DNA of 64,000 nt, taken from contig NZ_JMMA01000002.1 in the NCBI RefSeq assembly GCF_000686125.1, positions 868,001-932,000 of the forward strand, in the 5' to 3' direction. The notes under the pieces were generated by a model. It made no database searches, was not told where the DNA came from, and saw only the letters and a list, made by a program, of their open reading frames with translations. The position numbers were made by a program, and so were the translations under genes. Positions 8,187 to 17,339 of this stretch are shown one piece after another. This DNA is from Ruminococcus sp. NK3A76. GTDB taxonomy: Bacteria > Bacillota > Clostridia > Oscillospirales > Ruminococcaceae. Each line of letters starts with the position of its first letter. Position 1 is the first letter of the stretch.

Positions 8187-10289
8187 ATGAAGGAAAAAAA
8201 GAAACCTGCTGATAGCTTAATAAAGCTCAATTCTGTGCGCAAGGATCTGTCAAGGCTGTCTATACTGGTGCCGCTGGTGATGTATTTTGTGCTGACTATA
8301 TGCACGGCTTTTACTGTGCAATCGGGCAAGATGATAGTGATCGGCGACGCAACGATGCCTATGCAGTCGTTTGCAGGTGTTTTCACATCGCTTGCCAATA
8401 TATGGCTGGTGGTGATGGTCATATACTATAAAAAGCCGGGCTTTGTGCTTTCAATGCTGTTTTTGCTGCTGAACTTTGTGATGCTTGTGTTCGGGATCTT
8501 CGTGCAGAAGAACCTGATGAATTTCACCGGCGTGTTCACATCGGTGTTCACTATCATGATGCTCATTATCCTGCGCCTGAATCAGGTCAAGAACGACAAA
8601 GAGCACAAGCGTGTGCAGAGCCTGTTTGAGCAGACGGCCACAGCGCTTGTAAATGCGATAGATGCCAAGGATAAATATACCCACGGCCATTCAACGAGAG
8701 TGGCGGAGTATTCACGCAAGCTCGCAGAGCTAAACGGCAAGAGCGATGAGGAGTGCGAGGAGATATACTACGCAGCGCTGCTGCACGATGTCGGCAAGAT
8801 AGGCATTCCTGAGAGCATAATCAATAAGGACGGCGAGCTGACACCTGAGGAATACGAGATCATCAAGCAGCACCCGGTCTTAGGCGAGCAGATACTTAAG
8901 AGTATCAGCGAATTTCCGTATCTTAGCATTGGTGCCTGCGCCCACCACGAGCGCTACGACGGCAAGGGCTACCCCTATGGCCTTAAGGGCACCGATATCC
9001 CAGAGATAGCAAGGATAGTCTCTGTGGCAGATGCTTACGACACCATGTCGTCAAAGCGCAGCTACCGTGACCCCATACCTCAGCAGATAGTGCGTGAGGA
9101 GATAGTCAAGGGCATAGGCGAGCAGTTTGACCCTGTGTATGCAAGGCTGATGCTCCACCTCATAGACATCGACACAGAGTATGAGATGCGTGAGCGTGAG
9201 GAGGTAAGAGCCCTCTCCGGCAAGAACGAGCTCACAGTCGGCAAATACCGCAGCGAGGTGTCAAACGGCCTGCTGATAACGCCGTATATGTCCACCGTTT
9301 ACCTGACAGTCACCCCTTCAAACAAGCTGCCGGGCAGGTCGCCTGTGGCTTCGCTGATACTCTTTGACTCGCTCGACGGGCGTGTGCATGAGACACAGAA
9401 GCAGATAGACGAGCTCAACTACTTTGAATACGGCGAGGTGTGGCTCGACGGGCGCACGGCTGTGACAGGTGCAAGGAAGATGCATACAAGCACCGCCGAC
9501 ACCGGCGACAGCAGCCTTACAAAGCCTAACGAATACAAGATAGAAGCTGTAAAATACAAAGACCATGCGCTTATAAACATAAAGACGCAGACGCAGACCC
9601 ACGAAGTGATAATTGCGCTGTCTGACAGCACAAGATACCTCTACATTGCCCTCACCGGCGAGCATTGCAGGATAAGCGATGTGAGGACTGAAAAGGCAAA
9701 CGTCAAGACGGATGAGTTGTTTATTCCACGCATAGCCGAGAAGATAAGCTACATAAACGAACCGGCAGGGGATATACCGAACGTTCAGGTAGACGGCTAC
9801 CGCACTGAGTCATCGCTCGGTGTCGAGATTAAGGACGGGCTTACGCTGTCCTTCCACGCAAGGTCGCTTCCGACGGCAAGGCTCGTATGGCACTGCCCGT
9901 TTATCGACCTTTTCTGTGCTGATGACGGCATGGTGGGCGGAAAGAATTACCGTGACCTTGCGTTCATGCGCTTTGACGGCGAGTTCTGGGAGAGCGACAA
10001 GGCCTGCAAGACCGAGCTCAACGTGATAAAGAAAGAGAGCTTCGGCGGCTGGGAGGCATGGAAGGAATATAACAGCCAAGGCTTTGACACGACCGTGACC
10101 TTTAAGGTGAACGGCAGCAGGATACAGATAATCACCGAAAACGCCGGTATCCTGATAAAGAGCACAGCCGTTATGTCAGGCATTGACAAGAAGATATACG
10201 CTGCACTCACAGGCGACCAGGTGGCTATCACCGGGATAAACATAAGCCTGCCTGAAACGGCTGAGAGCACGGATAAAGCGGCTGAATAA
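8187..10289 (+). CDS. Membrane-anchored HD-GYP domain protein with a large C-terminal extension
   Basis: 700 residues. About four membrane helices occupy residues 20-135. An HD-GYP phosphohydrolase domain follows at about 150-335, with HGHST, the metal-binding LLHDVGKIGIP, HP at IIKQHPVLGE, HHERYDGKGYPYGL (the GYP signature), and VADAYDTMSS. HD-GYP enzymes usually hydrolyse cyclic di-GMP; every catalytic motif looks intact. The last 350 residues form one or more beta-rich domains that I do not recognise, with no cysteine clusters and no known output motif. It is monocistronic. The ribosome binding site GGAGGAAG is 14 nt from the ATG, longer than usual. Confidence 0.88.
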   Translation: MKEKKKPADSLIKLNSVRKDLSRLSILVPLVMYFVLTICTAFTVQSGKMIVIGDATMPMQSFAGVFTSLANIWLVVMVIYYKKPGFVLSMLFLLLNFVMLVFGIFVQKNLMNFTGVFTSVFTIMMLIILRLNQVKNDKEHKRVQSLFEQTATALVNAIDAKDKYTHGHSTRVAEYSRKLAELNGKSDEECEEIYYAALLHDVGKIGIPESIINKDGELTPEEYEIIKQHPVLGEQILKSISEFPYLSIGACAHHERYDGKGYPYGLKGTDIPEIARIVSVADAYDTMSSKRSYRDPIPQQIVREEIVKGIGEQFDPVYARLMLHLIDIDTEYEMREREEVRALSGKNELTVGKYRSEVSNGLLITPYMSTVYLTVTPSNKLPGRSPVASLILFDSLDGRVHETQKQIDELNYFEYGEVWLDGRTAVTGARKMHTSTADTGDSSLTKPNEYKIEAVKYKDHALINIKTQTQTHEVIIALSDSTRYLYIALTGEHCRISDVRTEKANVKTDELFIPRIAEKISYINEPAGDIPNVQVDGYRTESSLGVEIKDGLTLSFHARSLPTARLVWHCPFIDLFCADDGMVGGKNYRDLAFMRFDGEFWESDKACKTELNVIKKESFGGWEAWKEYNSQGFDTTVTFKVNGSRIQIITENAGILIKSTAVMSGIDKKIYAALTGDQVAITGINISLPETAESTDKAAE

Positions 10290-10294
10290 TCATC

Positions 10295-10326
10295 ACGCCC
10301 CGGAGGATATTTTCCTCACGGGGCGT
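10295..10326. terminator. Bidirectional terminator between convergent genes
   Basis: ACGCCCCG and CGGGGCGT stems around a GGA/TCC-closed loop lie between the HD-GYP gene and the converging ABC permease gene. The T-rich flank is modest. Confidence 0.75.
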
Positions 10327-10345
10327 ATTGTATTATATGTGGGTG

Positions 10346-11017
10346 TTAGTCCTTGTATTTGTCATAGAAAAACTCCGAGAACTTATAGCTGAGCGGAAAA
10401 AACGGTATCGCTATGACCCCTGACACCACCATAAGCCATGTGGGGACTGCCAGCATGGCGGCGTTGTCAGATTCGTTTGCCAAAAGAAACACAAACACGG
10501 CCGTTATGACGACATATTCTGCTGCTGTGGCTGTCAGCAGCTTTGATGTGCGGCCTGAGTATCTGTAGATGACGATGCAGCTTATCCCGAAGCAGATAAG
10601 TGATAAAAACATCATCATAAACATCAGCTTGAAAAACCCACCGCCGAGGATAGTCACCTCATCGCCGCCCGGCAGGTCGAATGCGCCGTCTGCTATCCTG
10701 CACACGATGCAGCCTGTGATGTTGCCGATGATAGTTGATAAGATGTATGAAGCTGTGTTTATAAGCGCTGTCACATACACGCCCGACACCACCTGCTCGG
10801 AGGTCGAGGGCAGCATATCTTCATAGACACGCCAGCCTGTAGTGTATCTGCTGCCGCCCGAGACGAGAGGGAGGAGTATCATAAACAGCGGATATATCAT
10901 CATGAATGCAGAATTCTGCGCAAATATGCTGAGTATGCAGATAAAAAAGTTCACCGCAAAAAAGACTTTGAGCAGACCCTTTACCTGCCATAGACTGTAT
11001 TGTAGGCTGCCGTTCAT
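10346..11017 (-). CDS. ABC-2 type transporter permease subunit
   Basis: A 223-residue protein with about six hydrophobic helices and no ATPase motifs. It overlaps the stop codon of the ATPase gene by 4 bp (ATGA), so the two are translationally coupled. It is probably the membrane part of the transporter whose ATPase is encoded just upstream. The substrate is unknown; by analogy with YtrA-controlled operons, a cell-wall stress or antimicrobial response is possible. Confidence 0.8.
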   Translation of the reverse strand: MNGSLQYSLWQVKGLLKVFFAVNFFICILSIFAQNSAFMMIYPLFMILLPLVSGGSRYTTGWRVYEDMLPSTSEQVVSGVYVTALINTASYILSTIIGNITGCIVCRIADGAFDLPGGDEVTILGGGFFKLMFMMMFLSLICFGISCIVIYRYSGRTSKLLTATAAEYVVITAVFVFLLANESDNAAMLAVPTWLMVVSGVIAIPFFPLSYKFSEFFYDKYKD

Positions 11018-11877
11018 TTTCCTTCCTCCTTCTGTGCTCTTGCCATGCAGATGATTATTTCTTCAAGCGTTGTGCGCTCCTTGCAAAATCCTAAAGGCAC
11101 AAGGCTGTTTTTCATGAGCACCTCGCACCCGAACTGCCCCTTTTTGACCCCTAAGCAGGAGCTTTTTGCAAGGGCTGAGAGCTGCTGCTCGCTGCATCTG
11201 ACGATGCGGTAATCATCGAGCAGCCTGTCCTTCTCATCACAGAACATCAGCCTGCCGTCGTGCATATACGCCACATAGTCACATATCTTCTCTAAGTCGC
11301 TTATTATGTGCGAGGATATGAGGACGGAGTGCTTTTCATCGAGCGTGAACGCATTGAGCATTTCAAGCAGCTCGTCACGCACAAGAGGGTCAAGACCGTT
11401 GGTCGGCTCGTCAAGTATCAGCAGCCTTGCATCGTGGCAGAGGGCTGTGGATATCATCAGCTTCATCTTAGTGCCTGCTGAGAGCCTGTAAATGGGCTTG
11501 TTCTGCTCGACCCCGAAGCGTTTTAGCAGGTCAAAGAACTGCTCGCTGTTCCAGCTTTTGTAGTAGCGCTTGAGCAGCATATCCATGTCCTTGGCATCAG
11601 CGTTTGAGGGCAGGCAGCCGGGGTCTATCACAAAGCCTATCTCCTGCCTCGGGTCATCAAGCGACAGCCCCATGTACTCATGCCCCAGCACCTCGACTGT
11701 TCCGCTGTCACGGCTGCTCGCCCCCATGATAAGGCGGATAAGCGTTGATTTTCCGGCACCGTTCTCGCCTATTAGCCCCATTATGCAGCCCTCGGGCAGC
11801 GTAAGCGAGAGGTTTTCTATATGAAAGCTGCCGTAGCTTTTGCAAAGGTTTTTTATTCTGATAGCATTGTCAGCCAT
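11014..11877 (-). CDS. ABC transporter ATP-binding protein (YtrB-like)
   Basis: About 287 residues. Walker A is GENGAGKST, the signature is LSAGTKMK (a variant of LSGGQ seen in the YtrB/YxlF-type group), and Walker B is LLILDEPTNGLDP. The start at 11877 is preferred because AGGAGG is 9 nt upstream; ATG 11883 would be only 3 nt from it. The gene overlaps the preceding gntR gene, so regulator, ATPase and permease form one tightly packed operon. Confidence 0.9.
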   Translation of the reverse strand: MADNAIRIKNLCKSYGSFHIENLSLTLPEGCIMGLIGENGAGKSTLIRLIMGASSRDSGTVEVLGHEYMGLSLDDPRQEIGFVIDPGCLPSNADAKDMDMLLKRYYKSWNSEQFFDLLKRFGVEQNKPIYRLSAGTKMKLMISTALCHDARLLILDEPTNGLDPLVRDELLEMLNAFTLDEKHSVLISSHIISDLEKICDYVAYMHDGRLMFCDEKDRLLDDYRIVRCSEQQLSALAKSSCLGVKKGQFGCEVLMKNSLVPLGFCKERTTLEEIIICMARAQKEEGK

Positions 11878-12256
11878 TTTCATCAGCCTCCTCGTAGATA
11901 AGATCTATCATCTCAATAAGCTCTTTCTTGCTGAGCTTTATCATCCCTGCAAGGGCGGCCGTTTTTTCGATAAGCCCCTCTATCTCACGCAGGCGGCTCT
12001 CTCTTATCAGCCCGGAATTTGTGTCGCTTACATAGCTGCCCTTTGAGGAGACTGTGTATATAAACCCGTCCTTTTCAAGCTCGTCATAGGCACGCTTGGT
12101 GGTTATGACGCTGATATGCAGCTCCTTTGCAAGCAGCCTTATAGACGGCAGTGCATCGCCGGGGCTTAGCTCACCTGACGCTATCAGCCCCTTTATCTGC
12201 GAGCTTATCTGCTCATATATCGGCATATCTGTGGTATTGCTTATCAGAATATTCAT
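11870..12256 (-). CDS. GntR family transcriptional regulator (YtrA subfamily)
   Basis: A 128-residue regulator. The N-terminal winged helix, about residues 10-75, has PIYEQISSQIKGLIASGEL, GDALPSIRLLAKELHIS and TTKRAYDELEKDGFI, the usual GntR signature; the short C-terminal tail fits the YtrA subfamily. The ATG at 12256 has AAAGGAG upstream. The reading frame stays open further upstream, but only through the operator repeats. It probably represses its own operon by binding the tandem repeats at 12281-12374. Confidence 0.92.
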   Translation of the reverse strand: MNILISNTTDMPIYEQISSQIKGLIASGELSPGDALPSIRLLAKELHISVITTKRAYDELEKDGFIYTVSSKGSYVSDTNSGLIRESRLREIEGLIEKTAALAGMIKLSKKELIEMIDLIYEEADENG

Positions 12257-12280
12257 GAGCCGGCTCCTTTCATGGTGTGT

Positions 12281-12397
12281 ATACCGTGTATAGTGCATAC
12301 TGTGTATAGTGCATACTGTGTATAGTGCATACTGTGTATAGTGCATACTGTGTATGCCGTATATATACAGTATACACTATATTACTTTGTTTGTCAA
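12281..12397 (-). promoter_or_regulatory. Promoter and 16-bp tandem operator array of the GntR-ABC operon
   Basis: The minus-strand promoter is TTGACA (12392-12397), 17 bp, TATACT (12369-12374). Immediately downstream are five 16-bp units (plus-strand reading ATACTGTGTATAGTGC; 12281-12360), three of them identical and the two outer ones diverged. The -10 region itself contains the palindrome AGTGTATACT, related to the repeat unit. Regularly phased sites just below the start point suggest cooperative GntR repression. Confidence 0.8.
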
Positions 12398-12521
12398 GGG
12401 GATCTTGGGAAAATATATTTGATATTTCATAAATATCATAAGAAAGTTCATAATGCTGTTACATCTTTATGCTATAATAAGCGCTGATAGTTGGACTATC
12501 AGCAGAAAGGAATGGTCAAAG

Positions 12522-12938
12522 ATGTTGTTTGATGAAGTGCTGGAGCAGCTCGCCGTCAAGGCTGACAGCCCCGAGTGGAAGCGTGCAAAGACCCAGCTTT
12601 ACGTCAATCTTGGGATAGATACGGAGAAAACAGAATGCACAGGCGGCCAGGCGGTGAAGTTTATACAGAAGACTATCCGTGGCGAGGTGGAGATAGGCGA
12701 GCGTGAGGGTTATGTATTTGCGCTGCCAAACGGTCTGCTCGTCGTATGCCCGGCGGTCGATGATATGCCGCTGACGGTGCTTATTGATAAAAAGCTTATC
12801 AGGATAGTAGAATCGGAAGCAAAGCTGCTGCGCTCGTGCGTTATCGTCAAGACAAACGATATACTATACGAGCTGCGTGTTCCCAAAAAGCAGGTGGACA
12901 CGCTTGAAAAGCTGGTAAACAGAGTGAGAAACAAATGA
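12522..12938 (+). CDS. Protein of unknown function, 138 residues
   Basis: Not recognised. The start at 12522 is supported by AGAAAGGA upstream. A hairpin, CTGATAG...CTATCAG, lies at 12484-12502 just before the ribosome binding site, and TATAAT is at 12473. The protein is soluble, with an N-terminal helical part (residues 1-45) and then alternating strands (residues 55-115), ending in an amphipathic helix with a basic tail. The strand pattern could fit a PH-like fold, but that is a guess. It stands alone between the GntR operon and leuB. Confidence 0.7.
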   Translation: MLFDEVLEQLAVKADSPEWKRAKTQLYVNLGIDTEKTECTGGQAVKFIQKTIRGEVEIGEREGYVFALPNGLLVVCPAVDDMPLTVLIDKKLIRIVESEAKLLRSCVIVKTNDILYELRVPKKQVDTLEKLVNRVRNK

Positions 12939-13029
12939 TAAAGGGCAGAGTGTTATCTCTGCCTTGATTTTTGTAGCGGTATGTGATATAATTATTATGT
13001 ACTATATTTATTCTATGGAGTTGATTATA

Positions 13030-14112
13030 ATGAACAAGAAAATAACAGTCATCAAGGGCGACGGCATAGGCCCTGAGATAGTAACTCAGGCTCAGGTCGT
13101 GCTTGACAAGGTGTGCGAGAAGTTTGGCCACAAGTTTGAGTATACCGACATACTCATGGGCGGCTGCTCGATAGATGCCTGCGGCGTTCCGCTGACAGAT
13201 GAGGCTGTGGCTACAGCAAAGGCAGCAGATGCAGTGCTTTTAGGCGCTATAGGCGGCAACACATCCACTTCTCCCTGGTATAAGCTGGAGCCAAAGCTCC
13301 GTCCCGAAGCAGGCCTTTTGAAGATAAGAAAAGAGCTCGGCCTTTTTGCAAACCTGCGCCCTGCACTTCTCTACGACGAGCTTAAGAGCGCCTGCCCTCT
13401 GCGTGAGGAAGTCGCTGACAAGGGCTTTGACATGATGATGATGAGAGAGCTTACAGGCGGCCTTTACTTCGGCGCAAGGGAGACTAAGGAAGTTGACGGC
13501 GTTATGACAGCAATAGACACTCTCACCTACAATGAGAACGAGATAAGGCGCATAGCTGTCAAGGGCTTTGACATAGCCATGAAACGCCGCAAGAAGGTAA
13601 CGAGCGTTGACAAGGCGAACGTGCTCGATTCTTCACGCCTCTGGAGAAAGGTAGTAAACGAGGTCGCAAAGGACTACCCCGAGGTAGAGCTTGAGCATAT
13701 GCTCGTTGACAACTGCGCTATGCAGCTTGTGCGTGACCCGTCGCAGTTTGACGTTGTGCTGACTGAGAATATGTTCGGCGACATTCTTTCCGACGAAGCT
13801 GCACAGGTGAGCGGCTCGCTCGGTATGCTCGCATCGGCATCACTTAACGAGACAAAGTTTGGTATGTACGAGCCCAGCCACGGCTCTGCACCCGACATCG
13901 CAGGCCAGGACATCGCAAACCCGATAGCTACTATAATCTCGGCTGCTATGATGCTGCGCTATTCCTTCGACATGGACAAGGAAGCAGACGCAATAGAAAA
14001 TGCCGTAAAGCAGGTGCTCGCAGAGGGCTACCGCACGGGCGACATCATGTCCGATGGCATGAAGAAGGTCGGCTGCAAGGAAATGGGCAGGCTCATAGCT
14101 GAGAGAATATAG
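13030..14112 (+). CDS. leuB: 3-isopropylmalate dehydrogenase
   Basis: A 360-residue NAD-dependent decarboxylating dehydrogenase of leucine synthesis. Seen are [10 protein letters not shown] near the N terminus, [13 protein letters not shown], the [15 protein letters not shown] segment, the metal site in [23 protein letters not shown] split over two lines of the active site, and the NAD-binding [13 protein letters not shown]. The start at 13030 is chosen because GGAG lies 9-12 nt upstream; earlier in-frame codons lack a ribosome binding site. leuA, leuC and leuD are not in the window. The 3' end runs into a heptamer element. Confidence 0.96.
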   Translation: MNKKITVIKGDGIGPEIVTQAQVVLDKVCEKFGHKFEYTDILMGGCSIDACGVPLTDEAVATAKAADAVLLGAIGGNTSTSPWYKLEPKLRPEAGLLKIRKELGLFANLRPALLYDELKSACPLREEVADKGFDMMMMRELTGGLYFGARETKEVDGVMTAIDTLTYNENEIRRIAVKGFDIAMKRRKKVTSVDKANVLDSSRLWRKVVNEVAKDYPEVELEHMLVDNCAMQLVRDPSQFDVVLTENMFGDILSDEAAQVSGSLGMLASASLNETKFGMYEPSHGSAPDIAGQDIANPIATIISAAMMLRYSFDMDKEADAIENAVKQVLAEGYRTGDIMSDGMKKVGCKEMGRLIAERI

Positions 14113-14113
14113 T

Positions 14114-14325
14114 ATTTCAGGTAACAGGTTACAGGTAACAGGTAACAGGTGAGGTATGCGGCTGCGCCGCATATATGCCCATTCGAGCAATGTCAGGCAA
14201 ACAATACTCAATACAATAAGCAACACCCCGAGGTCACACAAAAACCTCGGGGTGTAGTTTTTTATGATCCTTCCGCCGAAGGCGGACTCCTTACCTGTAA
14301 CCTGTAACCTGTTACCTGTTAGCTT
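14114..14325. repeat. Heptamer-ended palindromic element (CAGGTAA type) enclosing a terminator
   Basis: The left arm (14117-14150) is CAGGTAA CAGGTTA CAGGTAA CAGGTAA CAGGTGA; the right arm (14288-14320) is its inverse (TTACCTG TAACCTG TAACCTG TTACCTG) followed by TTAGC. Inside, next to the left arm, are GAGGTATG and the hairpin GCGGCTGCGCCGC. Next to the right arm is TCCGCCGAAGGCGGA followed by CTCC. A rho-independent terminator sits in the middle. It separates leuB from the convergent alkD-like gene. Confidence 0.88.
14224..14262. terminator. Terminator inside the heptamer element, between convergent genes
   Basis: CACCCCGAGGT and ACCTCGGGGTG form the stem, with TTTTTT after it on the plus strand. 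It ends leuB transcription. Confidence 0.9.
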
Positions 14326-14328
14326 CGT

Positions 14329-15006
14329 TCACGCCAGTGAACGAAGTACCGCCTTGTGCTCCTCTGTCACACGGAAGCTCTCTATCGCCTTGCGAATCGC
14401 TTTCTTGTGGGTAAAGGGGTCAAGGGCTTTGTCCCTGATGTACTTTATCGCCGTGTCGTACTGCTTGGCGAGCGCTGTTGCGAAGTACCACGCTATCATC
14501 ATCTTGACGTAGTATTCGTCGCTCCTGACAGCTGCGATAAGGCGCATATATTCCTCGTCAAACAGCTCGTCAAGGAAGTATCTCATAAACGTGCCTATGC
14601 CGTAGCGGATAGTGAACCTGTCAGAAGATGCCGTCCATTTCTTTGCGTAGGGCAGCAGCTTTTCGGCGTTTTTCTTAAAGCACTGAGGTATCAGCTGGTC
14701 GCAGGTCGCCCAGTTGTCAACATAGGGCAGAAAGCGCTCGACTTCAGTTATGCAGCGGTCAAAATCCTTCTCATTGCAGAGAACGAAGGCGTGCAGCTGG
14801 TTCTCGTCGAAGTATTTGTGCGGCAGCGTGTTCAAAAACTGCGTCGCATCGTCCTTGTAAAGCTCCTTTGCAAAGGCTTTGAGGTCGGGCGTGCGGCAGC
14901 CGATGAAGGTGTCCTTCGACACCCCCGGCATAAGCCCACCCTGAAACTCGGCGTAGGCCTTGTCCTGCATAAGAAACAGTCTGTCTGTTATCTCGGCGTT
15001 GGTCAT
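14329..15006 (-). CDS. DNA alkylation repair protein, AlkD-like HEAT-repeat glycosylase
   Basis: About 225 residues, all helical, with the AlkD-family pattern: an N-terminal GVSKDTFIGCRTPDLKAFAK, the WATCDQLIPQCF segment around the active-site cleft, and FTIRYGIGTFMRYF then MMIAWYFATALAKQY repeats. The family removes alkylated bases (N3 and N7 alkylpurines) from DNA. The start at 15006 is preferred because GGAG is 10 nt upstream; the ATG at 15015 is only one base from it. It is the last gene of the tmcAL operon. Confidence 0.88.
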   Translation of the reverse strand: MTNAEITDRLFLMQDKAYAEFQGGLMPGVSKDTFIGCRTPDLKAFAKELYKDDATQFLNTLPHKYFDENQLHAFVLCNEKDFDRCITEVERFLPYVDNWATCDQLIPQCFKKNAEKLLPYAKKWTASSDRFTIRYGIGTFMRYFLDELFDEEYMRLIAAVRSDEYYVKMMIAWYFATALAKQYDTAIKYIRDKALDPFTHKKAIRKAIESFRVTEEHKAVLRSLA

Positions 15007-15033
15007 TGTTGTCATGCTCCTTTGGCTGTCTGT

Positions 15034-15963
15034 TTATTTTATGTTTCTCTCCATAAAGTCTATCACCGACTGCTCGTCCTTGCGGTCAAAGCTGTCAGCG
15101 CAGGGGCTTAAGCTCCAGTGCTCGGTGTGGGTGATAGTCTCATCCGGCTCCAGCTCATAAAGAGGGCTCAAAGACTCTATCTCCATCATAAAGAAGTTTG
15201 TGAAGCACTCGCAGTTGCAGCCGTTGTCGGGATACTCGGCACCCTCGATGTATTCAAACCTCTTTGTGAAAAGCTGCCCCTTGTTATACATTGCCATGTA
15301 GCCCTTGTCGTCATTGAAGCCGAGCTTGAAGTTTGCCTTGCAGTCATCAGACTGCTTGATGGTTATGTACTTGTTGCCGAACATCAGCCTGTCGTCATGC
15401 ATATCGCTGTAAGGCCATACCGTGTAGGTGCGGTTTGGCAGCAGGCCTGTTTGCTTGTCGCACTGGGGGAGTATCGCTATGCTGTCGTGGTCTACAACAG
15501 TCATCGCCCAAACGGCGATCTTCTGCATCTCGTCGCCTGTGTTCTTTATCGTGTGGGTAGCGGTGATGTTGCTGCTTGTCTCGTCAAAATCAAGTATCAG
15601 TTCAAACTGAAAGCCTGTCTCATACTGCTCGGGCGGCGTGAATATGAATCTGCTGCCCTCCTGCCTTACTATTACAGGGTCGTTGTCGGGGTAGTAGCTC
15701 TTGGGGTCATGCTCAGGCGAGAACCATATCCTGTGGCCGCCGTAGATGAACCACTTCTTGTCGCCGAAGACCTCGGCATATCTTCCGCCCGACATGGTCG
15801 AGTGCTCGTTTATGTCTTCGCCCATGATGTTTTCCATGCCGCTGCATTTTAAGGATATCACACGGGGACCCTTGTCAACAGTGATGAGCGCTTCTATGCT
15901 CTCGTTGCTCACCTTAAGGCACCTGCCGAAATATCCGTAGTCGATGTACTCATGCTTTAACAT
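15034..15963 (-). CDS. Galactose-mutarotase-fold protein (DUF4380-like)
   Basis: 309 residues of mostly beta structure with the layout of an aldose-1-epimerase-like supersandwich: GPRVISLKCSGMENIMGED near the N terminus, GGHRIWFSPE, TATHTIKN in the middle, and VWAMTVVDHDS. It resembles DUF4380-type proteins of unknown substrate. It starts 4 nt after tmcAL stops and ends 27 nt before alkD, so the three are one transcript. A sugar-handling role is inferred from the fold only. Confidence 0.7.
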   Translation of the reverse strand: MLKHEYIDYGYFGRCLKVSNESIEALITVDKGPRVISLKCSGMENIMGEDINEHSTMSGGRYAEVFGDKKWFIYGGHRIWFSPEHDPKSYYPDNDPVIVRQEGSRFIFTPPEQYETGFQFELILDFDETSSNITATHTIKNTGDEMQKIAVWAMTVVDHDSIAILPQCDKQTGLLPNRTYTVWPYSDMHDDRLMFGNKYITIKQSDDCKANFKLGFNDDKGYMAMYNKGQLFTKRFEYIEGAEYPDNGCNCECFTNFFMMEIESLSPLYELEPDETITHTEHWSLSPCADSFDRKDEQSVIDFMERNIK

Positions 15964-15967
15964 TTTT

Positions 15968-17119
15968 CTACTCCCTTTCTATGGTTATCTTTCTTGTGTA
16001 TTCGTTTATGCAGTCCTGCTCTCTGTCAGTGCAGAGATAGCGGAAATATGAAGCCTTGATGATGTTCTGTACAATATTTGGTACCCTTTCCTCTATCCTT
16101 GCAAGCGAGGTGTCAAAGAGCACGCTGCTATCCTTTGCCTTAGCTAAAAGCTCAGTGCCACGCTTGTTGAATGCGAGGACCCTTGCAGCATCAAGCCCGT
16201 CAGGGGAGATGCTTTCAAGCCCTGCCGAGAGATAAACGGATATCCGCCTCAGCCTTGCAAGCGTCACGCCCTTGGTCTTTAATGATATGTAAAGCTCCTC
16301 CAGTGTCGAGGGGGCGCTCTTTCGCATTTTCATGATGCTTTCAAGTATCTGTGTGTTTATGTCGGGGCAAGACTTAAGCGTCTGCTCGTCTGCGGTGCAG
16401 AGGGTAAAGAGAATGTGCGTCTCCATTCTGCCTATGAATGCAGGCTGCTCGTTTGTCATATCAAGCAGGGTGAGTGATGAAACGTCAAGCTCTTTTCTGA
16501 GCATCTTGCGTATAGTGCCTGCTGCGGCATAGCTGCCTACAATATCTCCGCTGCCGTGGTCGGTGCCTTTGCGCTTTATGGCTATGAATTCATTTATCCC
16601 GAGCGCTCTTGCGGCCTTGATGTATTCAACAGCAAGCGTTGCATTCGGCTGCGAGAAGACTTCTACGAATTTCTTGCCGTATTTTCTCTCGATAACGAGC
16701 GACACAGCCCTCGGGTAGCTAAGCCCGTCTGCGGTTATGGCGGCAACGTCGGGGTCGTTTTCAAGGTCTAAGGATATGTCTGCGCATTCGGAAAGCAGCT
16801 GTGCGTCATCGATCTCCGAGCCGAAGGCTATGCAGTCAGCACCGGCGGCCTTTAAAAGCCTTACAGCCCCCTGTGCGAACACCTGCGAGCAGGAGCAGCA
16901 AAAAGGCGGCGGCAGCTCGACAACAAGGTCGGCACCGTTGTTTACAGCACACTGCGCCCTTGACTGCTTGTCGGCAACGGCAACATCGCCCCTCTGGGTA
17001 AGGTCGCCGCTCATGGCGCAGACTATATGCGTGATGCCTTTTTTCCTGACACTTTCAAGAAGATACCTGTGCCCGTTGTGGAACGGGTCGAATTCACATA
17101 CTATTCCTGCACAATGCAT
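15968..17119 (-). CDS. tmcAL: tRNA(Met) cytidine acetate ligase
   Basis: A 383-residue YlbM-type nucleotidyltransferase that uses acetate and ATP to make N4-acetylcytidine at the wobble base of elongator tRNA-Met. The N-terminal CEFDPFHNGHRYLL holds the HxGH-type motif. MSGDLTQRGD and VELPPPFCC follow, then the family's helical C-terminal half. The ATG at 17119 is chosen because it opens directly on the conserved AGIVCEFDPFHNGH and has AAGGTCGGTG upstream; an in-frame extension to 17188 looks non-coding. It heads an operon with the mutarotase-fold and AlkD-like genes. Confidence 0.92.
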   Translation of the reverse strand: MHCAGIVCEFDPFHNGHRYLLESVRKKGITHIVCAMSGDLTQRGDVAVADKQSRAQCAVNNGADLVVELPPPFCCSCSQVFAQGAVRLLKAAGADCIAFGSEIDDAQLLSECADISLDLENDPDVAAITADGLSYPRAVSLVIERKYGKKFVEVFSQPNATLAVEYIKAARALGINEFIAIKRKGTDHGSGDIVGSYAAAGTIRKMLRKELDVSSLTLLDMTNEQPAFIGRMETHILFTLCTADEQTLKSCPDINTQILESIMKMRKSAPSTLEELYISLKTKGVTLARLRRISVYLSAGLESISPDGLDAARVLAFNKRGTELLAKAKDSSVLFDTSLARIEERVPNIVQNIIKASYFRYLCTDREQDCINEYTRKITIERE

Positions 17120-17211
17120 CAAATCACCGACCTTGATAAAATGTTCTATGTATAAATCCCATAACAAAACCGACCGCTTTTTGTGCAAAATGAAAATTTC
17201 GGCAAAAGCAC

Positions 17212-17240
17212 TTGAAAAAGCAGTGCAATCTTGTTATAAT
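17212..17240 (+). promoter_or_regulatory. Promoter of ackA
   Basis: TTGAAA, 17 bp, TATAAT, about 100 nt upstream of the GTG start. Confidence 0.82.
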
Positions 17241-17339
17241 ATAATAGTATAATAAAAACCGGAAAATGTCAAGAGCAAAAGGCGTTTATGCGCTCATCTT
17301 TTGTATTAGCATCTGTCCGGGCTGAAAGGATGTTTTTAA

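Noticed and set aside
12257-12346. N-terminal extension of the GntR regulator
   Set aside because: The extra codons are the operator repeats read as HYT/YTV peptides; the ATG at 12256 has a good ribosome binding site.
15118-15852. 244-codon plus-strand frame antisense to the mutarotase-fold gene
   Set aside because: No ribosome binding site, hydrophobic Val/Leu-rich shadow of the real gene on the other strand.
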